Shown: positions 26,257 through 35,667 of the stretch, piece by piece | Position numbering within the stretch: the first letter of the stretch is position 1 | How the letters are laid out: each line of letters begins with the position of its first letter | Notes under the pieces: generated by a model | Seen by the model: the letters and a program-made list of their open reading frames with translations, nothing else | What the model was told of the DNA's origin: nothing | Database searches by the model: none | Program-made: the position numbers and the translations under genes | Source of the DNA: DASXTW01 sp036505215 | GTDB taxonomy: Bacteria; Actinomycetota; UBA4738 | Direction: 5' to 3' | Assembly (NCBI GenBank): GCA_036505215.1 | Contig: DASXTW010000114.1 | Coordinates: 16,124-80,123 of the forward strand | DNA length: 64,000 bases

Positions 26257-26865
26257 TCAGAACAGACCGAGCTGCTCCTCGGCCGTGGCCGGCTCGAGGA
26301 CCGGTTCGTCGAGTACCTCGCGGATCAGGCGGAAGTCCGAGCGGAGTGCATTCATCTGTGTGCCGGACTCGCCGCCTCCGTGCAGGACCGCCGCCGGATG
26401 GAACGTAGGAATGACGTCGCGGCCGTCAATGGTGAAACGCTGGCCGCGAACTCGGCTGATCGAAACCTGCCGATCCAGGATGACCCGCGTGGCGAAGTTC
26501 CCCAACGTGACGAGGACCCGGGGACGAATGTTCTCGAGCGTGCCCATCGTGAACGGACGGCATGCCTCGATCTCGTCGGGCAGGGGGTCGCGATTTCCTG
26601 GAGGGCGGCAGCGGACGACGTTGGTGATGTACACGTCCTCGCGGCGCAGGCCGATCTCGCCGAGCAGTCTGGTGAGGAGCTGTCCCGCCGCACCCACGAA
26701 CGGCTCTCCCTGCTTGTCCTCGTAGTAGCCCGGCCCCTCGCCGATGAACATCAGGTCGGCGTGAGGGTTGCCCACGCCGAATACCACCTGAGTTCGCCCC
26801 TTGGCCAGCCGGCACCGCGTGCACCCCGACGCTTCTCGCTCCAGTTCCTGGAGGGTCATGCTCAT
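26257..26865 (-). CDS. Family 4 uracil-DNA glycosylase with an iron-sulfur cluster
   Basis: The 202-residue product removes uracil from DNA. Cys15 and Cys18 (GCTRCRLAKGRTQVV) with the later pair in VVRCRPPGNRDPLPDEIEAC (15 residues between) give the four cluster ligands of type 4 enzymes. GEGPGYYEDKQGEPFVGAAG is motif 1 and FHPAAVLHGG is the C-terminal motif with its histidine. The ATG at 26865 overlaps the peptidase stop as ATGA, fixing the start. In other actinobacteria this gene is usually not within the alr-tsaE interval, so it appears inserted here. Confidence 0.94.
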   Translation of the reverse strand: MSMTLQELEREASGCTRCRLAKGRTQVVFGVGNPHADLMFIGEGPGYYEDKQGEPFVGAAGQLLTRLLGEIGLRREDVYITNVVRCRPPGNRDPLPDEIEACRPFTMGTLENIRPRVLVTLGNFATRVILDRQVSISRVRGQRFTIDGRDVIPTFHPAAVLHGGGESGTQMNALRSDFRLIREVLDEPVLEPATAEEQLGLF

Positions 26866-27791
26866 GGCTGCACTCCTTCGCGCGCCGAGGGGAAGTCCCG
26901 AACACTTTCCGCGAGGAGCACGCCCCGACGGATGGCCTCCGTCACCGCCTGTGTGGCCAACTCCTCCAGGGACCGCTGATCCGCTTCCACCTCGCCGGTA
27001 GCAAGCGCGAAGACCGTGTCCCCGTCCCACATTGTATGCGCGGGCTGGATGGCGCCGAAGATGCCATCGTGGGCCGCCCTGGCCAGGAGATTCGCCCGCT
27101 CTTTGGACAGCTTCGCGTTCGTCGCCACGACGACCAGCGTCGTGTTCGTCGGCCCAGGAGACTCGTCGCCGGTCTCCCCCGCGTCTTGCTCCGCCGCCTC
27201 ACCGGGTCGGGCCCCGGCCAACACTTCTCCGTTCGCGTCCACCACTTCGCCGAACGCGTTGACCGCAGCCAGGGCACCCACGACCACATCGCCTTCTTGC
27301 CTCGATGTGGTTCCCAGGCCGCCCTTCACGGCTCGCTGCGCTCCGTACAGCTTGGCCACGGTCGCACCAGTGCCGGCGCCGACGTTGCCCTCTCGCACCT
27401 CCTGCCCGGCCGCTGCGCAGGCTTCGTAACCTTCCGCCGCCCCTGGCCGCGCCTCGGGGTCGCCAACCCCGAGGTCGAACAGGACGGCGGCAGGAACGAT
27501 CGGGACCCTGGCCACCCTCGTGTCGAACCCGACGCCGCGCTCCTCCAGGAAGCGCATCACGCCGTCCGCGGCGGCCAGGCCGAAGGCACTCCCACCCGTG
27601 AGGAGAACCGCGTTGATCTCCTGGACCAGGGTTCCGGGTCGTAGCAGGTCTGTTTCCCTGGTTCCGGGGGCGCCGCCCCTGACCTCTCCTGAACCCACGG
27701 TGCCGGGAGGGCAGAGGACCACCGTGCATCCTGTGAGCCCGACGAGGTCAGTCCAGTGGCCCACGCGGATCCCGGGGACCTGCGTGATCAC
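26862..27791 (-). CDS. P1 family (DmpA/NylC-like) autoproteolytic peptidase
   Basis: The 309-residue product belongs to the N-terminal-nucleophile S58/P1 group. It starts VITQVPGIRVGHWTD, continues with TVVLCPPGTVGSGEVRGGAP, LTGGSAFGLAAADGVMRFLEE, EGNVGAGTGATVAK and KGGLGTTS. The self-cleavage site is PTNTTLVVVATNAKL, where cleavage before a Thr frees the nucleophile. Between about residues 205 and 225 lies an acidic linker (EAAEQDAGETGDESP) just before the nucleophile. The GTG start at 27791 overlaps the hydrolase stop as GTGA. Substrates in the family include D-amino-acid or beta-aminopeptides; none can be chosen here. Confidence 0.9.
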   Translation of the reverse strand: MITQVPGIRVGHWTDLVGLTGCTVVLCPPGTVGSGEVRGGAPGTRETDLLRPGTLVQEINAVLLTGGSAFGLAAADGVMRFLEERGVGFDTRVARVPIVPAAVLFDLGVGDPEARPGAAEGYEACAAAGQEVREGNVGAGTGATVAKLYGAQRAVKGGLGTTSRQEGDVVVGALAAVNAFGEVVDANGEVLAGARPGEAAEQDAGETGDESPGPTNTTLVVVATNAKLSKERANLLARAAHDGIFGAIQPAHTMWDGDTVFALATGEVEADQRSLEELATQAVTEAIRRGVLLAESVRDFPSAREGVQP

Positions 27792-28951
27792 GATTTCCTG
27801 ACCCTTTCGGGTTGCGCTCGGTGTGAGCGGGTTCCTGCCGGCCCGTCGTGCGCAGGCTTGCGACGTCGCCCGTCGTCCCCGGCTGTCTCGCGCAGGGCTT
27901 CCTCGAGGAACCCTTCGACCACCCGGTTGAACTGGGCGTGGCGCTCGAGCATCGTGCAGTGGCCCGAGCCCTTGAAGACGGCCATCCGACCATCCGGAAG
28001 CATGCGCTTGATCGCCAGCGCCGACGCCGGTGGCGTCAAACGATCCACGTCCCCCACCAGGACCAGCGCGGGAACCGTGATATGAGCCAGGGCGTGGCTG
28101 AGATCCATCTCCACGAGGCTCGCTAGGAGGTCGGTCCATACCTCGACGGGCGCTCGCGCCGACACCCTTGCCACGTGCTCCACCAGGGACGGAGGAGGCT
28201 TGGGACCGAAGTTCGTGAGCCTGGCCGCGGCGAAGGCCAGGTCACCTTGCCCCGCCAGGGCCCTGGCCCGGATCCGGTAGACTCGGCGCGGATCCCTGGC
28301 CACCCGGAGGGCCGCCGCGGTGACGAGCTTCCCCACCTGCGCCCCGAGGTTCCCCGCGGCCGCCTTGATCAGCTCAGCGGCGGCAGTGTTGGCCAGCACC
28401 ACCGCCATCACCCTGGTCCCGAACTCTTCCGGGAAGGCTTTGGCGAAGGACATCACGGCCATCCCGCCCATGCTGTGTCCCATGAGCGCCACCGGCCCCT
28501 GCAGAGCCAGCTCCTCCAGGACCGCCTCGAGGTCCCTGCCGAGCGCCTCGAGCGAATAGTCGCCTCCGGTGCCCGGCCCGCTCCTGCCGTGCCCCCGCTG
28601 GTCGATGAGCACGCATCGGTAGTTCCGAGAGAAGTGCTTCCACTGGTAATGCCACAGCGTGAGATCTGCGCTGAACCCGTGGACCATCACCAGGACTGGC
28701 GCATCGTCGGGCCCGAGGACGTTCACGGCCAGCGCCGTGCCGTCGAAGGAATGGATCCGCCGCTCCTCGCCGGGACGCTCCTCCAGCGGTTCACCCCGCT
28801 CCGGATCCGGACCCGAGCGCGCCCTGCGGACCAGGTATCGCTCGCCGACCACCCCGAGAGCTGCTGCCGCCACCGTGGCTCCTGTGGCGATGACGGCTTT
28901 CTTCGCCGCTCGACGAGTTCGGCCAGACGGCGGGGTCGTTCGGCTGCTCAT
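27788..28951 (-). CDS. Membrane-anchored alpha/beta hydrolase
   Basis: The 387-residue product has a basic N-terminus and one membrane helix (about residues 18-42, AVIATGATVAAAALGVVGERY). An alpha/beta-hydrolase domain follows with VMVHGFSADLTLWHYQW as the oxyanion region, the nucleophile elbow LMGHSMGGMAV, an Asp in LVGDVDRLTPP and the catalytic His in KGSGHCTML. The C-terminal 35 residues are Arg/His-rich and probably disordered. The ATG at 28951 overlaps the alr stop as ATGA. Actinobacteria commonly carry a hydrolase between alr and tsaE; its substrate is not known. Confidence 0.9.
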   Translation of the reverse strand: MSSRTTPPSGRTRRAAKKAVIATGATVAAAALGVVGERYLVRRARSGPDPERGEPLEERPGEERRIHSFDGTALAVNVLGPDDAPVLVMVHGFSADLTLWHYQWKHFSRNYRCVLIDQRGHGRSGPGTGGDYSLEALGRDLEAVLEELALQGPVALMGHSMGGMAVMSFAKAFPEEFGTRVMAVVLANTAAAELIKAAAGNLGAQVGKLVTAAALRVARDPRRVYRIRARALAGQGDLAFAAARLTNFGPKPPPSLVEHVARVSARAPVEVWTDLLASLVEMDLSHALAHITVPALVLVGDVDRLTPPASALAIKRMLPDGRMAVFKGSGHCTMLERHAQFNRVVEGFLEEALRETAGDDGRRRKPAHDGPAGTRSHRAQPERVRKS

Positions 28952-30084
28952 CCCACGTATTCCCTCGGAACCCGTTCGCTCAGTCCGCAGACGACCTCGT
29001 AATTGATGGTGCCCATCCAACCGGCCACATCGTCCGCGGTGATCTGTTCGTCGCCCTGCCCCCCGATCAGCACGACCTCGTCACCCGGCGCCACCCGCTC
29101 GTCACCGCAGTCCACCATGAATTGATCCATCGTCACCGTTCCCGCCACAGGGTATCGACGTCCCCCGATGAGCACCTCGGCCTTGCCCCCCAGGAGCCGG
29201 CTGTAGCCGTCCGCGTATCCCACCGGTACGGTGGCGATCGTGGACGCGCGCTGCACTGTATAGGTGAGGCCGTACGAGATGGCCTCTCCCGCATCGACCC
29301 GCTTCACCATCGTCACCGCGCTCTTCCACGAAAGGGCCGGCCTGAGCCTCCTCGCGGCTTCCGCCAGATCATGACTCGGGCACAACCCGTACATGGCGAT
29401 CCCCAGCCGCACCAGGTCCAGGTGGGCCTGGGGCTGGGACATGATGGCTGCGCTGTTCGCGGCGTGCCGGTACCGCGGGATTACGCCGGCGCCCCGCAGA
29501 TCCGCCATCGCTCTGGTGAACCGCTGGAGCTGCCACCACGTGAACGGATCAGCCATCTCCTCCGACTTGGCGAAGTGTGTCCACAACCCCTCCAGCTCGA
29601 GCCCTGCCTCCAGGAGGCGGGAGACGAAAGGAACGAGTCGAGCCGGATCGATCCCCACCCGATGCATCCCGGTGTCCACTTTCACGTGAACGCCCACCCG
29701 CCTGCCCAGAGCTCCGGCTGCCTCGGTGAGACGATCCAGGCCCTCATCCGTGTAAAGGCTCGGGGTGAGACCCGCCGCAAGGGCCTCTTTCTCGGATCCA
29801 GGGGGAAACTCGGTCAGGACAAGGATCGGGCCGGCCAGGCCGGCATCCCGCAAGTCGACCCCCTCTTCGACCAGCGCTACCCCCAGCCACTGTGCTCCCG
29901 CCGACTGGGCGGCGCGGGCCACCTGCACGCTCCCGTGCCCGTACCCGTTCGCCTTGACCACGGCCATCACCTCGGACCCCCTCGGCTTCAGCGTACGAAC
30001 GTTGTGACGGATGGCCCCCAGATCCACCACCGCCACGGTCGGTCGGTGCCGCATCACGCGCGTACCCCGGTCGCCCATCCACAT
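28948..30084 (-). CDS. alr: Alanine racemase
   Basis: Alr makes D-alanine for peptidoglycan. The 378-residue product has VVDLGAIRHNVRTLK, the PLP lysine in VMAVVKANGYGHGSV, HVKVDTGMHRVGI, and EAISYGLTYTV with the second catalytic tyrosine. The C-terminal domain has VPVGYADGYSRLL and MDQFMVDCG. Candidate starts are at 30084, 30078 and 30054; the last (MRHRPTVAVV) best matches family length, but no ribosome site decides. It is coupled to the hydrolase and preceded by nnr. Confidence 0.96.
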   Translation of the reverse strand: MWMGDRGTRVMRHRPTVAVVDLGAIRHNVRTLKPRGSEVMAVVKANGYGHGSVQVARAAQSAGAQWLGVALVEEGVDLRDAGLAGPILVLTEFPPGSEKEALAAGLTPSLYTDEGLDRLTEAAGALGRRVGVHVKVDTGMHRVGIDPARLVPFVSRLLEAGLELEGLWTHFAKSEEMADPFTWWQLQRFTRAMADLRGAGVIPRYRHAANSAAIMSQPQAHLDLVRLGIAMYGLCPSHDLAEAARRLRPALSWKSAVTMVKRVDAGEAISYGLTYTVQRASTIATVPVGYADGYSRLLGGKAEVLIGGRRYPVAGTVTMDQFMVDCGDERVAPGDEVVLIGGQGDEQITADDVAGWMGTINYEVVCGLSERVPREYVG

Positions 30085-30109
30085 GAGGCTGGCGCCACGA
30101 GCTCGGACC

Positions 30110-31645
30110 TCACAGGTCCGCCCGAGTCAGGCCCAGCAGGGCCCTGGGAAGCTCCATGGACACATCGGAGGCCACGGTTCCCTCGCCGAACTCCGAGGCG
30201 GCCATCCGCCCGGCCAACCCATGCGCATAGGCACCGAGGATGGCTGCGTCCGCCGGCCGCAATCCCCGCGCCAGGAAGGCCCCGATGGCCCCGGTCAGCA
30301 CGTCCCCGGTCCCACCGGTAGCCAGGTATGGACCCCCGGTGGGGTTGACGAAGGCCGTCCCGTCCGGGCGGGCGATGACCGTTCGCGAACCCTTGAGCAG
30401 AACGGGACACCGGAACTCGGCAGCTGCCTTGCGGGCGTGGCCGACCCGGTCCTCGAGCACGTCCTTCGAGGAGAGCCCGGTGAGCCGGCCGAACTCCCCC
30501 GGATGGGGAGTGAGGACCGCCTCCGACCTTCGCTCGGCGAGGTCGGCCCCCTTGCCGGCGAAGGCGCCGAGCCCGTCGGCATCGAGGACGAAGGGAACGG
30601 GACACTCGGCCACCAGTCGCCGAACCAGTTCGACCGTAGCGGGATCGGTGGAGAGCCCAGGGCCCACCGCAACCGAATCAACGTCGTCCAGGCGCCCCCG
30701 CAGCAGGGGCCACGCTTCGGCCGAGGTGGATCCCGCGTCCGTCTCGGGGAGGGGAAGGAACGTGGTCTCGGTGATGGCTGACTCCACGACCGGCAGGATG
30801 CCCTCGGGGACGGCCAATGTCACGAGCCCCGCGCCGGCCCGATATGCGGACGACGCGGTGAGGACGGCCGCGCCGGTCATGGTCCGTGACCCGGCCACCA
30901 CCAGGACGACCCCGGAAGCCCGCTTGTGCGATTCGGGGGCCCGCGGAGACATGAGGGCGGCCGCGTCGTGCCGTTCCACCAGCCACAGGTCGCTGCGAAC
31001 CAGGTCCGACGGGAAGCCGATGTCCGCCACCTCCAGCTCCCCCGCGTGCTCCGCACCGGGATAGAAAACGAGCCCCGGCTTGAGCGAGCCGAACGTCATG
31101 GTGAGGGTCGCCCGCACGGCCGTCCCGCGGACCGCACCCGTCTCACCCTCGACGCCCGACGGGGTGTCCACGGCCACGACTTCCGCCTGGGAGCCGTTGA
31201 TCAGCTCGATGGCCCGGGTGAAGATCCCCTCCGGAGCGCCCCGGAAGCCCGTGCCGAAGACCGCGTCGATGACGACGTCGGCCCGCGCGAGCTCTCGAAC
31301 GAGGAGGTCGGAGCTGAACCTCCGCCACCGCCCGCCGGCTCCGGCATACCGGAGGAAATTCACCGCCGCCGCGTCGCGGAAGCTCCCCGGGGGAGCCATC
31401 AGGACCGCGGTGACTCCCATCCCCCAGCGCTCCAGGTAGCGCGCCGCCACCAATCCATCGCCCCCGTTGTTCCCCTTTCCGCAGACCACGACGGCCCTTC
31501 TCCCGTAGGCTCCGCCGGCCAACGCGGCGGCAACCCGTGCGACCTCCCATCCGGCAGCTTCCATCAGCGACGCGACCGACACGCCCCTCTCGGCACTGGC
31601 CCGGTCCAGCGCGGAGCTTTCGGTCGGGGTCAGGATCGGCAGCAT
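30110..31645 (-). CDS. nnr: Bifunctional NAD(P)HX epimerase / ADP-dependent dehydratase
   Basis: Nnr repairs hydrated NAD(P)H. The 511-residue product joins an N-terminal epimerase domain (to about residue 215: MEAAGWEVARVAAAL, VVCGKGNNGGDGLVAARYL, DAVFGTGFRG) and a C-terminal ribokinase-like dehydratase. The dehydratase has GVVLVVAGSRTMTGAAVL, PFVLDADGLGAF, LTPHPGEFGRL, LLKGSRTVIARPDG and the nucleotide-binding GTGDVLTGAIGAFLARG. Start MLPILTPTESSALDRASAERG is typical. The actinobacterial order acpS-nnr-alr is preserved. Confidence 0.95.
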   Translation of the reverse strand: MLPILTPTESSALDRASAERGVSVASLMEAAGWEVARVAAALAGGAYGRRAVVVCGKGNNGGDGLVAARYLERWGMGVTAVLMAPPGSFRDAAAVNFLRYAGAGGRWRRFSSDLLVRELARADVVIDAVFGTGFRGAPEGIFTRAIELINGSQAEVVAVDTPSGVEGETGAVRGTAVRATLTMTFGSLKPGLVFYPGAEHAGELEVADIGFPSDLVRSDLWLVERHDAAALMSPRAPESHKRASGVVLVVAGSRTMTGAAVLTASSAYRAGAGLVTLAVPEGILPVVESAITETTFLPLPETDAGSTSAEAWPLLRGRLDDVDSVAVGPGLSTDPATVELVRRLVAECPVPFVLDADGLGAFAGKGADLAERRSEAVLTPHPGEFGRLTGLSSKDVLEDRVGHARKAAAEFRCPVLLKGSRTVIARPDGTAFVNPTGGPYLATGGTGDVLTGAIGAFLARGLRPADAAILGAYAHGLAGRMAASEFGEGTVASDVSMELPRALLGLTRADL

Positions 31646-31652
31646 CGATCTC

Positions 31653-32027
31653 TCACGAAGCGACCGCCACGCAGAAAGCTGCGGCCATCCGCCGCTCGTG
31701 GGTGAGGGCGACCATCACCGCGGAGACGCCCAGCGCGTCCATCCGGACCTTCGATGTGCCTTCCAGCACCAGATGAGGCGCACCCGAGGGGGCGCGCTCC
31801 ACCCGAACGTCGTGCCATCGCATCTGCCGTATGCCTCCCAGAGCCTTGCGGCAGGCCTCCCGGGCCGCCCATCGGGCCGCGTAGCACTCTGCCGGCGAGG
31901 CCTGGCCCTCGCAGTAGGCGATCTCGGCAGGCGTGAACACTCGTTGTACGAAAGTCGAATGGCGATCGATGATGCGCTCGACCCGTTGGACGTCGACGAG
32001 ATCCACCCCAATGCCAAGGATGTTCAC
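31653..32027 (-). CDS. acpS: Holo-[acyl-carrier-protein] synthase
   Basis: AcpS moves phosphopantetheine from CoA to acyl carrier protein. The 124-residue product begins VNILGIGVDLVDVQRVERII with the metal-binding aspartate. It has FTPAEIAYCEGQASPAECYAARWAAREACRKALGG, containing the second conserved acidic residue and the CoA-binding lysine. The GTG start at 32027 has GGAG eight bases upstream; the frame continues upstream without family similarity. It lies 38 bases after glmS on the same strand. Confidence 0.93.
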   Translation of the reverse strand: MNILGIGVDLVDVQRVERIIDRHSTFVQRVFTPAEIAYCEGQASPAECYAARWAAREACRKALGGIRQMRWHDVRVERAPSGAPHLVLEGTSKVRMDALGVSAVMVALTHERRMAAAFCVAVAS

Positions 32028-32065
32028 AGGGGTATTCTCCACCCCTCCGGGGAGCCGGTACGGGA

Positions 32066-33892
32066 TTACTCGACCGTCACGCTCTTGGCCAGGTTGCGAG
32101 GCTGGTCCACATCGCAGCCGCGTAGCTTGGCGATGTGGTAAGCGAGGAGCTGCAAGGGCACGGTCACCACGATCGGGGCCAGCAACTCGTGAGTCCGGGA
32201 GACGAACAGCACATGGTCGGCGAGCTTTGCGATCTCCTGGTCGCCCTCCGTGGCCACCGCGATGACTTCTGCTCCTCGAGCCTTGACCTCCTGGATGTTC
32301 GACAGGACCTTCGGATAGACATGGCACTCCGTCGCGACAGCCACCACCGGCACACCCGCTTCGATGAGGGCGATAGGACCATGCTTCAGCTCGCCGGCCG
32401 GGTAACCCTCCGCGTGGATGTAGGAGATCTCCTTCAGCTTGAGGGCCCCTTCCAGGGCGGCCGGATACCCGGTGTGGCGTCCGATGAACAGGACGTCTCG
32501 AGCCTGCTGGTAGCGAGCGGCGAGCTCCTGGATCTGGCCGTCGAGCAGGAGCGCCTTCTGCACCTGCGCCGGCAGTGAGGCCATTTGGTCGACGTATCCG
32601 GAGATCTCGTCGGGGTACATCGTTCCCCTGACCTGGGCCAGATAGAGGGCAAGGAGATGCAGGGCCGCCATCTGCGTGGCGAACGTCTTCGACGCGGCAA
32701 CGCCACGCTCCGGTCCGGCCCTCGTATAGAGCACGGCGTCGGACTCCCGGGCGATCGAGGATCCCACCGTGTTCGTGATCGCGATGACGGGCGACTGCTG
32801 GTGCCGGGCATGCCGCACGGCTTGCAACGTGTCGATCGTCTCGCCCGACTGTGAGATGGCGAGTGTCAGCGTGTTCGTGTCCAGCACGGGGTCCCGGTAG
32901 CGGAATTCGCTGGCAATGTCGATCTCCACCGGCAGGCGGGTCCAGTGCTCGATGGCGTACTTCGCCACCAGCCCGGCGTGGAAGGCCGTGCCGCAGGCAA
33001 CCACGAAGACCTTGTCCACGTCCTCGAACTGGTCCTCTCTCGTCCGGAGGTCGTCCAGCGCCAGACGACCTTTGGAATCGAATCGCCCGCGCAGGGTGTC
33101 TCGTATCGCCGAGGGTTGTTCGTGGATCTCCTTGAGCATGAAGTCCTCATACCCGGACTTCTCCGCCGCGGCCAGGTCCCACTCCACGTCCAAGGGCTCC
33201 AGCGGAACCTGGTTGCCCTGGAGATCGGTGATCCGAACCGAGTCTGCCCGGACCTCGACCACCTGATTCTCGGCGACGGGGACGAACCGCCGGGTCTTCT
33301 GCAGGACGGCCGGGATGTCGGAGGCCAGGAGGTTCTCTCCCTTCCCCAACCCCACGATGAGAGGCGAGGAGACCTTCACGCCCACGATCACGTCCTGCTC
33401 GTCGGCGTGGGTGATGACCAGGGCGTAGGCGCCCCTGAGCTTCGCCACCGTCTCCCGCACGGCGTCCCCAAGGTCGCCCGCGTAGGCCTCCTCGACCATG
33501 TGGGCCACGACCTCGGTGTCCGTGTCCGAGGCGAACGTGTGTCCCGCTTTCGTCAGCCGGTCCTTGAGCTCCTGAAAGTTCTCGATGATCCCGTTGTGGA
33601 TCACCGCAACCCGAGCGGTGCAGTCGAGGTGCGGATGGGCGTTGCGATCGGTGGGCGGGCCATGGGTGGCCCACCGGGTGTGGCCCATCCCGGCGCTTCC
33701 CTTGGGGGCCCCACCGTCGCGCAAGGCGGCCTCCAGCTCGGAAAGCTTGCCCGCTTTCTTGACCACGGTCACCGCGCCGTTCAACACCGCGATCCCGGCC
33801 GAGTCGTACCCCCGGTACTCGAGCCGGCGGAGGCCTTCGAGCAGGATCGGAAGCGCCTGGTCCGGCCCCACGTAGCCAACGATGCCGCACAT
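32066..33892 (-). CDS. glmS: Glutamine-fructose-6-phosphate aminotransferase (isomerising)
   Basis: GlmS makes glucosamine-6-phosphate, the entry step to UDP-GlcNAc. The 608-residue product begins MCGIVGYVG with the Cys2 nucleophile, followed by RLEYRGYDSAGIAVL and the glutaminase loop MGHTRWATHGPPT. Two SIS domains follow (SQSGETIDTLQAVRHARHQ and FIGRHTGYPAALEGALKLKE). It ends DQPRNLAKSVTVE, the conserved C-tail. glmM lies directly upstream. No glmS ribozyme-like leader is apparent in the 78 bases between them. Confidence 0.98.
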   Translation of the reverse strand: MCGIVGYVGPDQALPILLEGLRRLEYRGYDSAGIAVLNGAVTVVKKAGKLSELEAALRDGGAPKGSAGMGHTRWATHGPPTDRNAHPHLDCTARVAVIHNGIIENFQELKDRLTKAGHTFASDTDTEVVAHMVEEAYAGDLGDAVRETVAKLRGAYALVITHADEQDVIVGVKVSSPLIVGLGKGENLLASDIPAVLQKTRRFVPVAENQVVEVRADSVRITDLQGNQVPLEPLDVEWDLAAAEKSGYEDFMLKEIHEQPSAIRDTLRGRFDSKGRLALDDLRTREDQFEDVDKVFVVACGTAFHAGLVAKYAIEHWTRLPVEIDIASEFRYRDPVLDTNTLTLAISQSGETIDTLQAVRHARHQQSPVIAITNTVGSSIARESDAVLYTRAGPERGVAASKTFATQMAALHLLALYLAQVRGTMYPDEISGYVDQMASLPAQVQKALLLDGQIQELAARYQQARDVLFIGRHTGYPAALEGALKLKEISYIHAEGYPAGELKHGPIALIEAGVPVVAVATECHVYPKVLSNIQEVKARGAEVIAVATEGDQEIAKLADHVLFVSRTHELLAPIVVTVPLQLLAYHIAKLRGCDVDQPRNLAKSVTVE

Positions 33893-33970
33893 GAGGCAGT
33901 TATGGTACCCGCATCGAGCCAGCCACCCTCATAGGTGAAACCCCCAGGCGCAGGGGAGGAACGAACGCAC

Positions 33971-35326
33971 TCAGTGGGCGAACTTGGACGTACCCAGGTT
34001 GGCGCGAACCACCTCGCTGATGGCCTCGGCGTGGCGGGCGGCGTCCTCCTGGGTCGCCGCCTCGACCATCACCCTGACCAGGGGCTCGGTCCCAGAGGCG
34101 CGCACCAGGACCCTTCCCTGCTGGCCCAGAGCTTGCTCCGCGACTCGGACCGCATCCCAGACTTGCTCCGCATCGTCCAGTCGATTCCGGTCCGGCACCG
34201 GAATGTTGACGAGGACCTGCGGGAATCGCTTCATGCGGGAGGCGAGCTCGCTAACCGGTACGCCCCTCCGGCGAGCCAGAGACAGAAACTGCACGGCGGT
34301 GAGAAGACCATCGCCGGTCGTGGCGTGCCGCAGGAAGATGATGTGGCCGGACTGCTCTCCTCCCAGGATCGCCCCGGTCTGAAGCAGAGCTTCGAGCACG
34401 TACCGGTCCCCCACCTTCGTCTCCACCACCTTGATCCCCGCCTCATCCATCGCCCGCCGGAATCCGACATTGGCCATCACGGTGGTCACCACGATCCCGT
34501 TGGCCAGCTCCCCGGTGTCGTGGAGCTCCAGCGCGCAGGCCGCGAGGACCTGGTCGCCGTCGATCACGCTACCTCCAGCGTCTGCGAACATGGCCCTGTC
34601 GGCGTCGCCGTCGTGGGCGATGCCCGCGTCGGCCTCGGTGTCCACGACGGCGAGCGCGACCACCTCCGGGACCGTCGCTCCGCAGCCGTCGTTGATGTTC
34701 CAGCCGTCAGGTGCATCGTTGATCGGCAGGACCCTCGCCCCCAGCCGGCGAAACAGGTCGGGTGCGATGCGGGATGCGGCTCCGTTGGCGCAATCCACGA
34801 CAAGGCGCATCCCGTCGAGAGATGTCGACGCCAGCTGCTCGAGGTGCTTGAGATAGCGCTCGAGCGCATCATCCAGGGTCAGCATCCGCCCCACCCCACG
34901 ACCAGTAGGCCTCGGACCGGATTCCGAATCGACGAGCGCCTCGATCTCGGATTCGACCTCGTCCGGCAGCTTGTAGCCGCTGGACCCGAAGAACTTGATC
35001 CCGTTGTACTCCGCGGGGTTGTGGGATGCCGAGATGACCGCTCCAGCTTGGGCTTCGAGGTCGGCGGTGAGGAACGCTACCCCCGGCGTCGTGCAGACGC
35101 CCAGGAGGATCGCGTCGCCCCCAGCCGAGCACACCCCCGCGGCCAGGGCCGCTTCCAGGAACTCGCTGGAAGCTCGAGTGTCGCGCCCCAACACGATACG
35201 AGGACGGCTCTGGCCGTGTTCGGCGAGGGCAGTGACCGCCGACCGCCCGAGCCGGTAGGCCAGTTCGCCCGTGAGCTCGAAGTTGGCGATACCGCGAACG
35301 CCGTCCGTCCCAAACAGCCTTGGCAT
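33971..35326 (-). CDS. glmM: Phosphoglucosamine mutase
   Basis: GlmM converts glucosamine-6-P to glucosamine-1-P. The 451-residue product begins MPRLFGTDGVRGIANFELT and has the phosphoserine loop AVISASHNPAEYNGIKFF. The metal-binding loop is AHDGDADRAMFAD, the sugar-binding loop is GGEQSGHIIF, and the phosphate-binding RASGTEPLVRVMVEA is near the end. It precedes glmS as in most actinobacteria and diverges from the small gene at 35353. Confidence 0.98.
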   Translation of the reverse strand: MPRLFGTDGVRGIANFELTGELAYRLGRSAVTALAEHGQSRPRIVLGRDTRASSEFLEAALAAGVCSAGGDAILLGVCTTPGVAFLTADLEAQAGAVISASHNPAEYNGIKFFGSSGYKLPDEVESEIEALVDSESGPRPTGRGVGRMLTLDDALERYLKHLEQLASTSLDGMRLVVDCANGAASRIAPDLFRRLGARVLPINDAPDGWNINDGCGATVPEVVALAVVDTEADAGIAHDGDADRAMFADAGGSVIDGDQVLAACALELHDTGELANGIVVTTVMANVGFRRAMDEAGIKVVETKVGDRYVLEALLQTGAILGGEQSGHIIFLRHATTGDGLLTAVQFLSLARRRGVPVSELASRMKRFPQVLVNIPVPDRNRLDDAEQVWDAVRVAEQALGQQGRVLVRASGTEPLVRVMVEAATQEDAARHAEAISEVVRANLGTSKFAH

Positions 35327-35352
35327 GGCTGGGCTATCTTACGGACATCGCC

Positions 35353-35667
35353 ATGTCACACCCGGATGTTCCACTACCCCCCACATCGATGGTGCTGGCT
35401 TTCAGCACGACGAGCATCCCCGAGGGGTTACTGGTGAAGGGATTGCTGGAATCCGAGGGCATCCCCGTGGCCATGAAGGGCGAAAGCGAGGGACCATACC
35501 GCGTCGGCCCCGTTTACCTGTGGGTCCCCGAGGCCCTGGAAGCGCAGGCCCGGCTGATCATCGAGGACGCGAAGTCGGCGGGCCTGTCAAGACAGGAACC
35601 GGACGAGGGCGAGACCGAGGGCGGATCTAGCGCTTCGAGTACTGCGGAGCCTTTCGGGCCTTCTTGA
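35353..35667 (+). CDS. DUF2007-like small protein
   Basis: The 104-residue product has a core MVLAFSTTSIPEGLLVKGLLESEGIPVAMKG, then PVYLWVPEALEAQARLIIED. This is the ferredoxin-like pattern of the DUF2007 (putative signal-transducing) group, which pairs a helix near the N-terminus with a C-terminal helix. The last 25 residues are acidic and disordered. The ATG at 35353 follows a TATCTT -10-like box (35335-35340) by 12 bases. Its 3' end overlaps the 3' end of rpsI on the other strand by 41 bases, which is unusual. The function of the family is unknown. Confidence 0.75.
   Translation: MSHPDVPLPPTSMVLAFSTTSIPEGLLVKGLLESEGIPVAMKGESEGPYRVGPVYLWVPEALEAQARLIIEDAKSAGLSRQEPDEGETEGGSSASSTAEPFGPS

Noticed and set aside
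25003..26979. Plus-strand open frame of about 660 codons over rimI, tsaB, tsaE and the glycosylase gene
   Set aside because: It lies antisense to four well-supported genes with overlapping start and stop signals, and its composition is that of a shadow frame.
33893..33970. glmS leader, checked for a ribozyme-like or riboswitch structure
   Set aside because: The 78 bases are too short for a glmS ribozyme, and I saw no conserved core.
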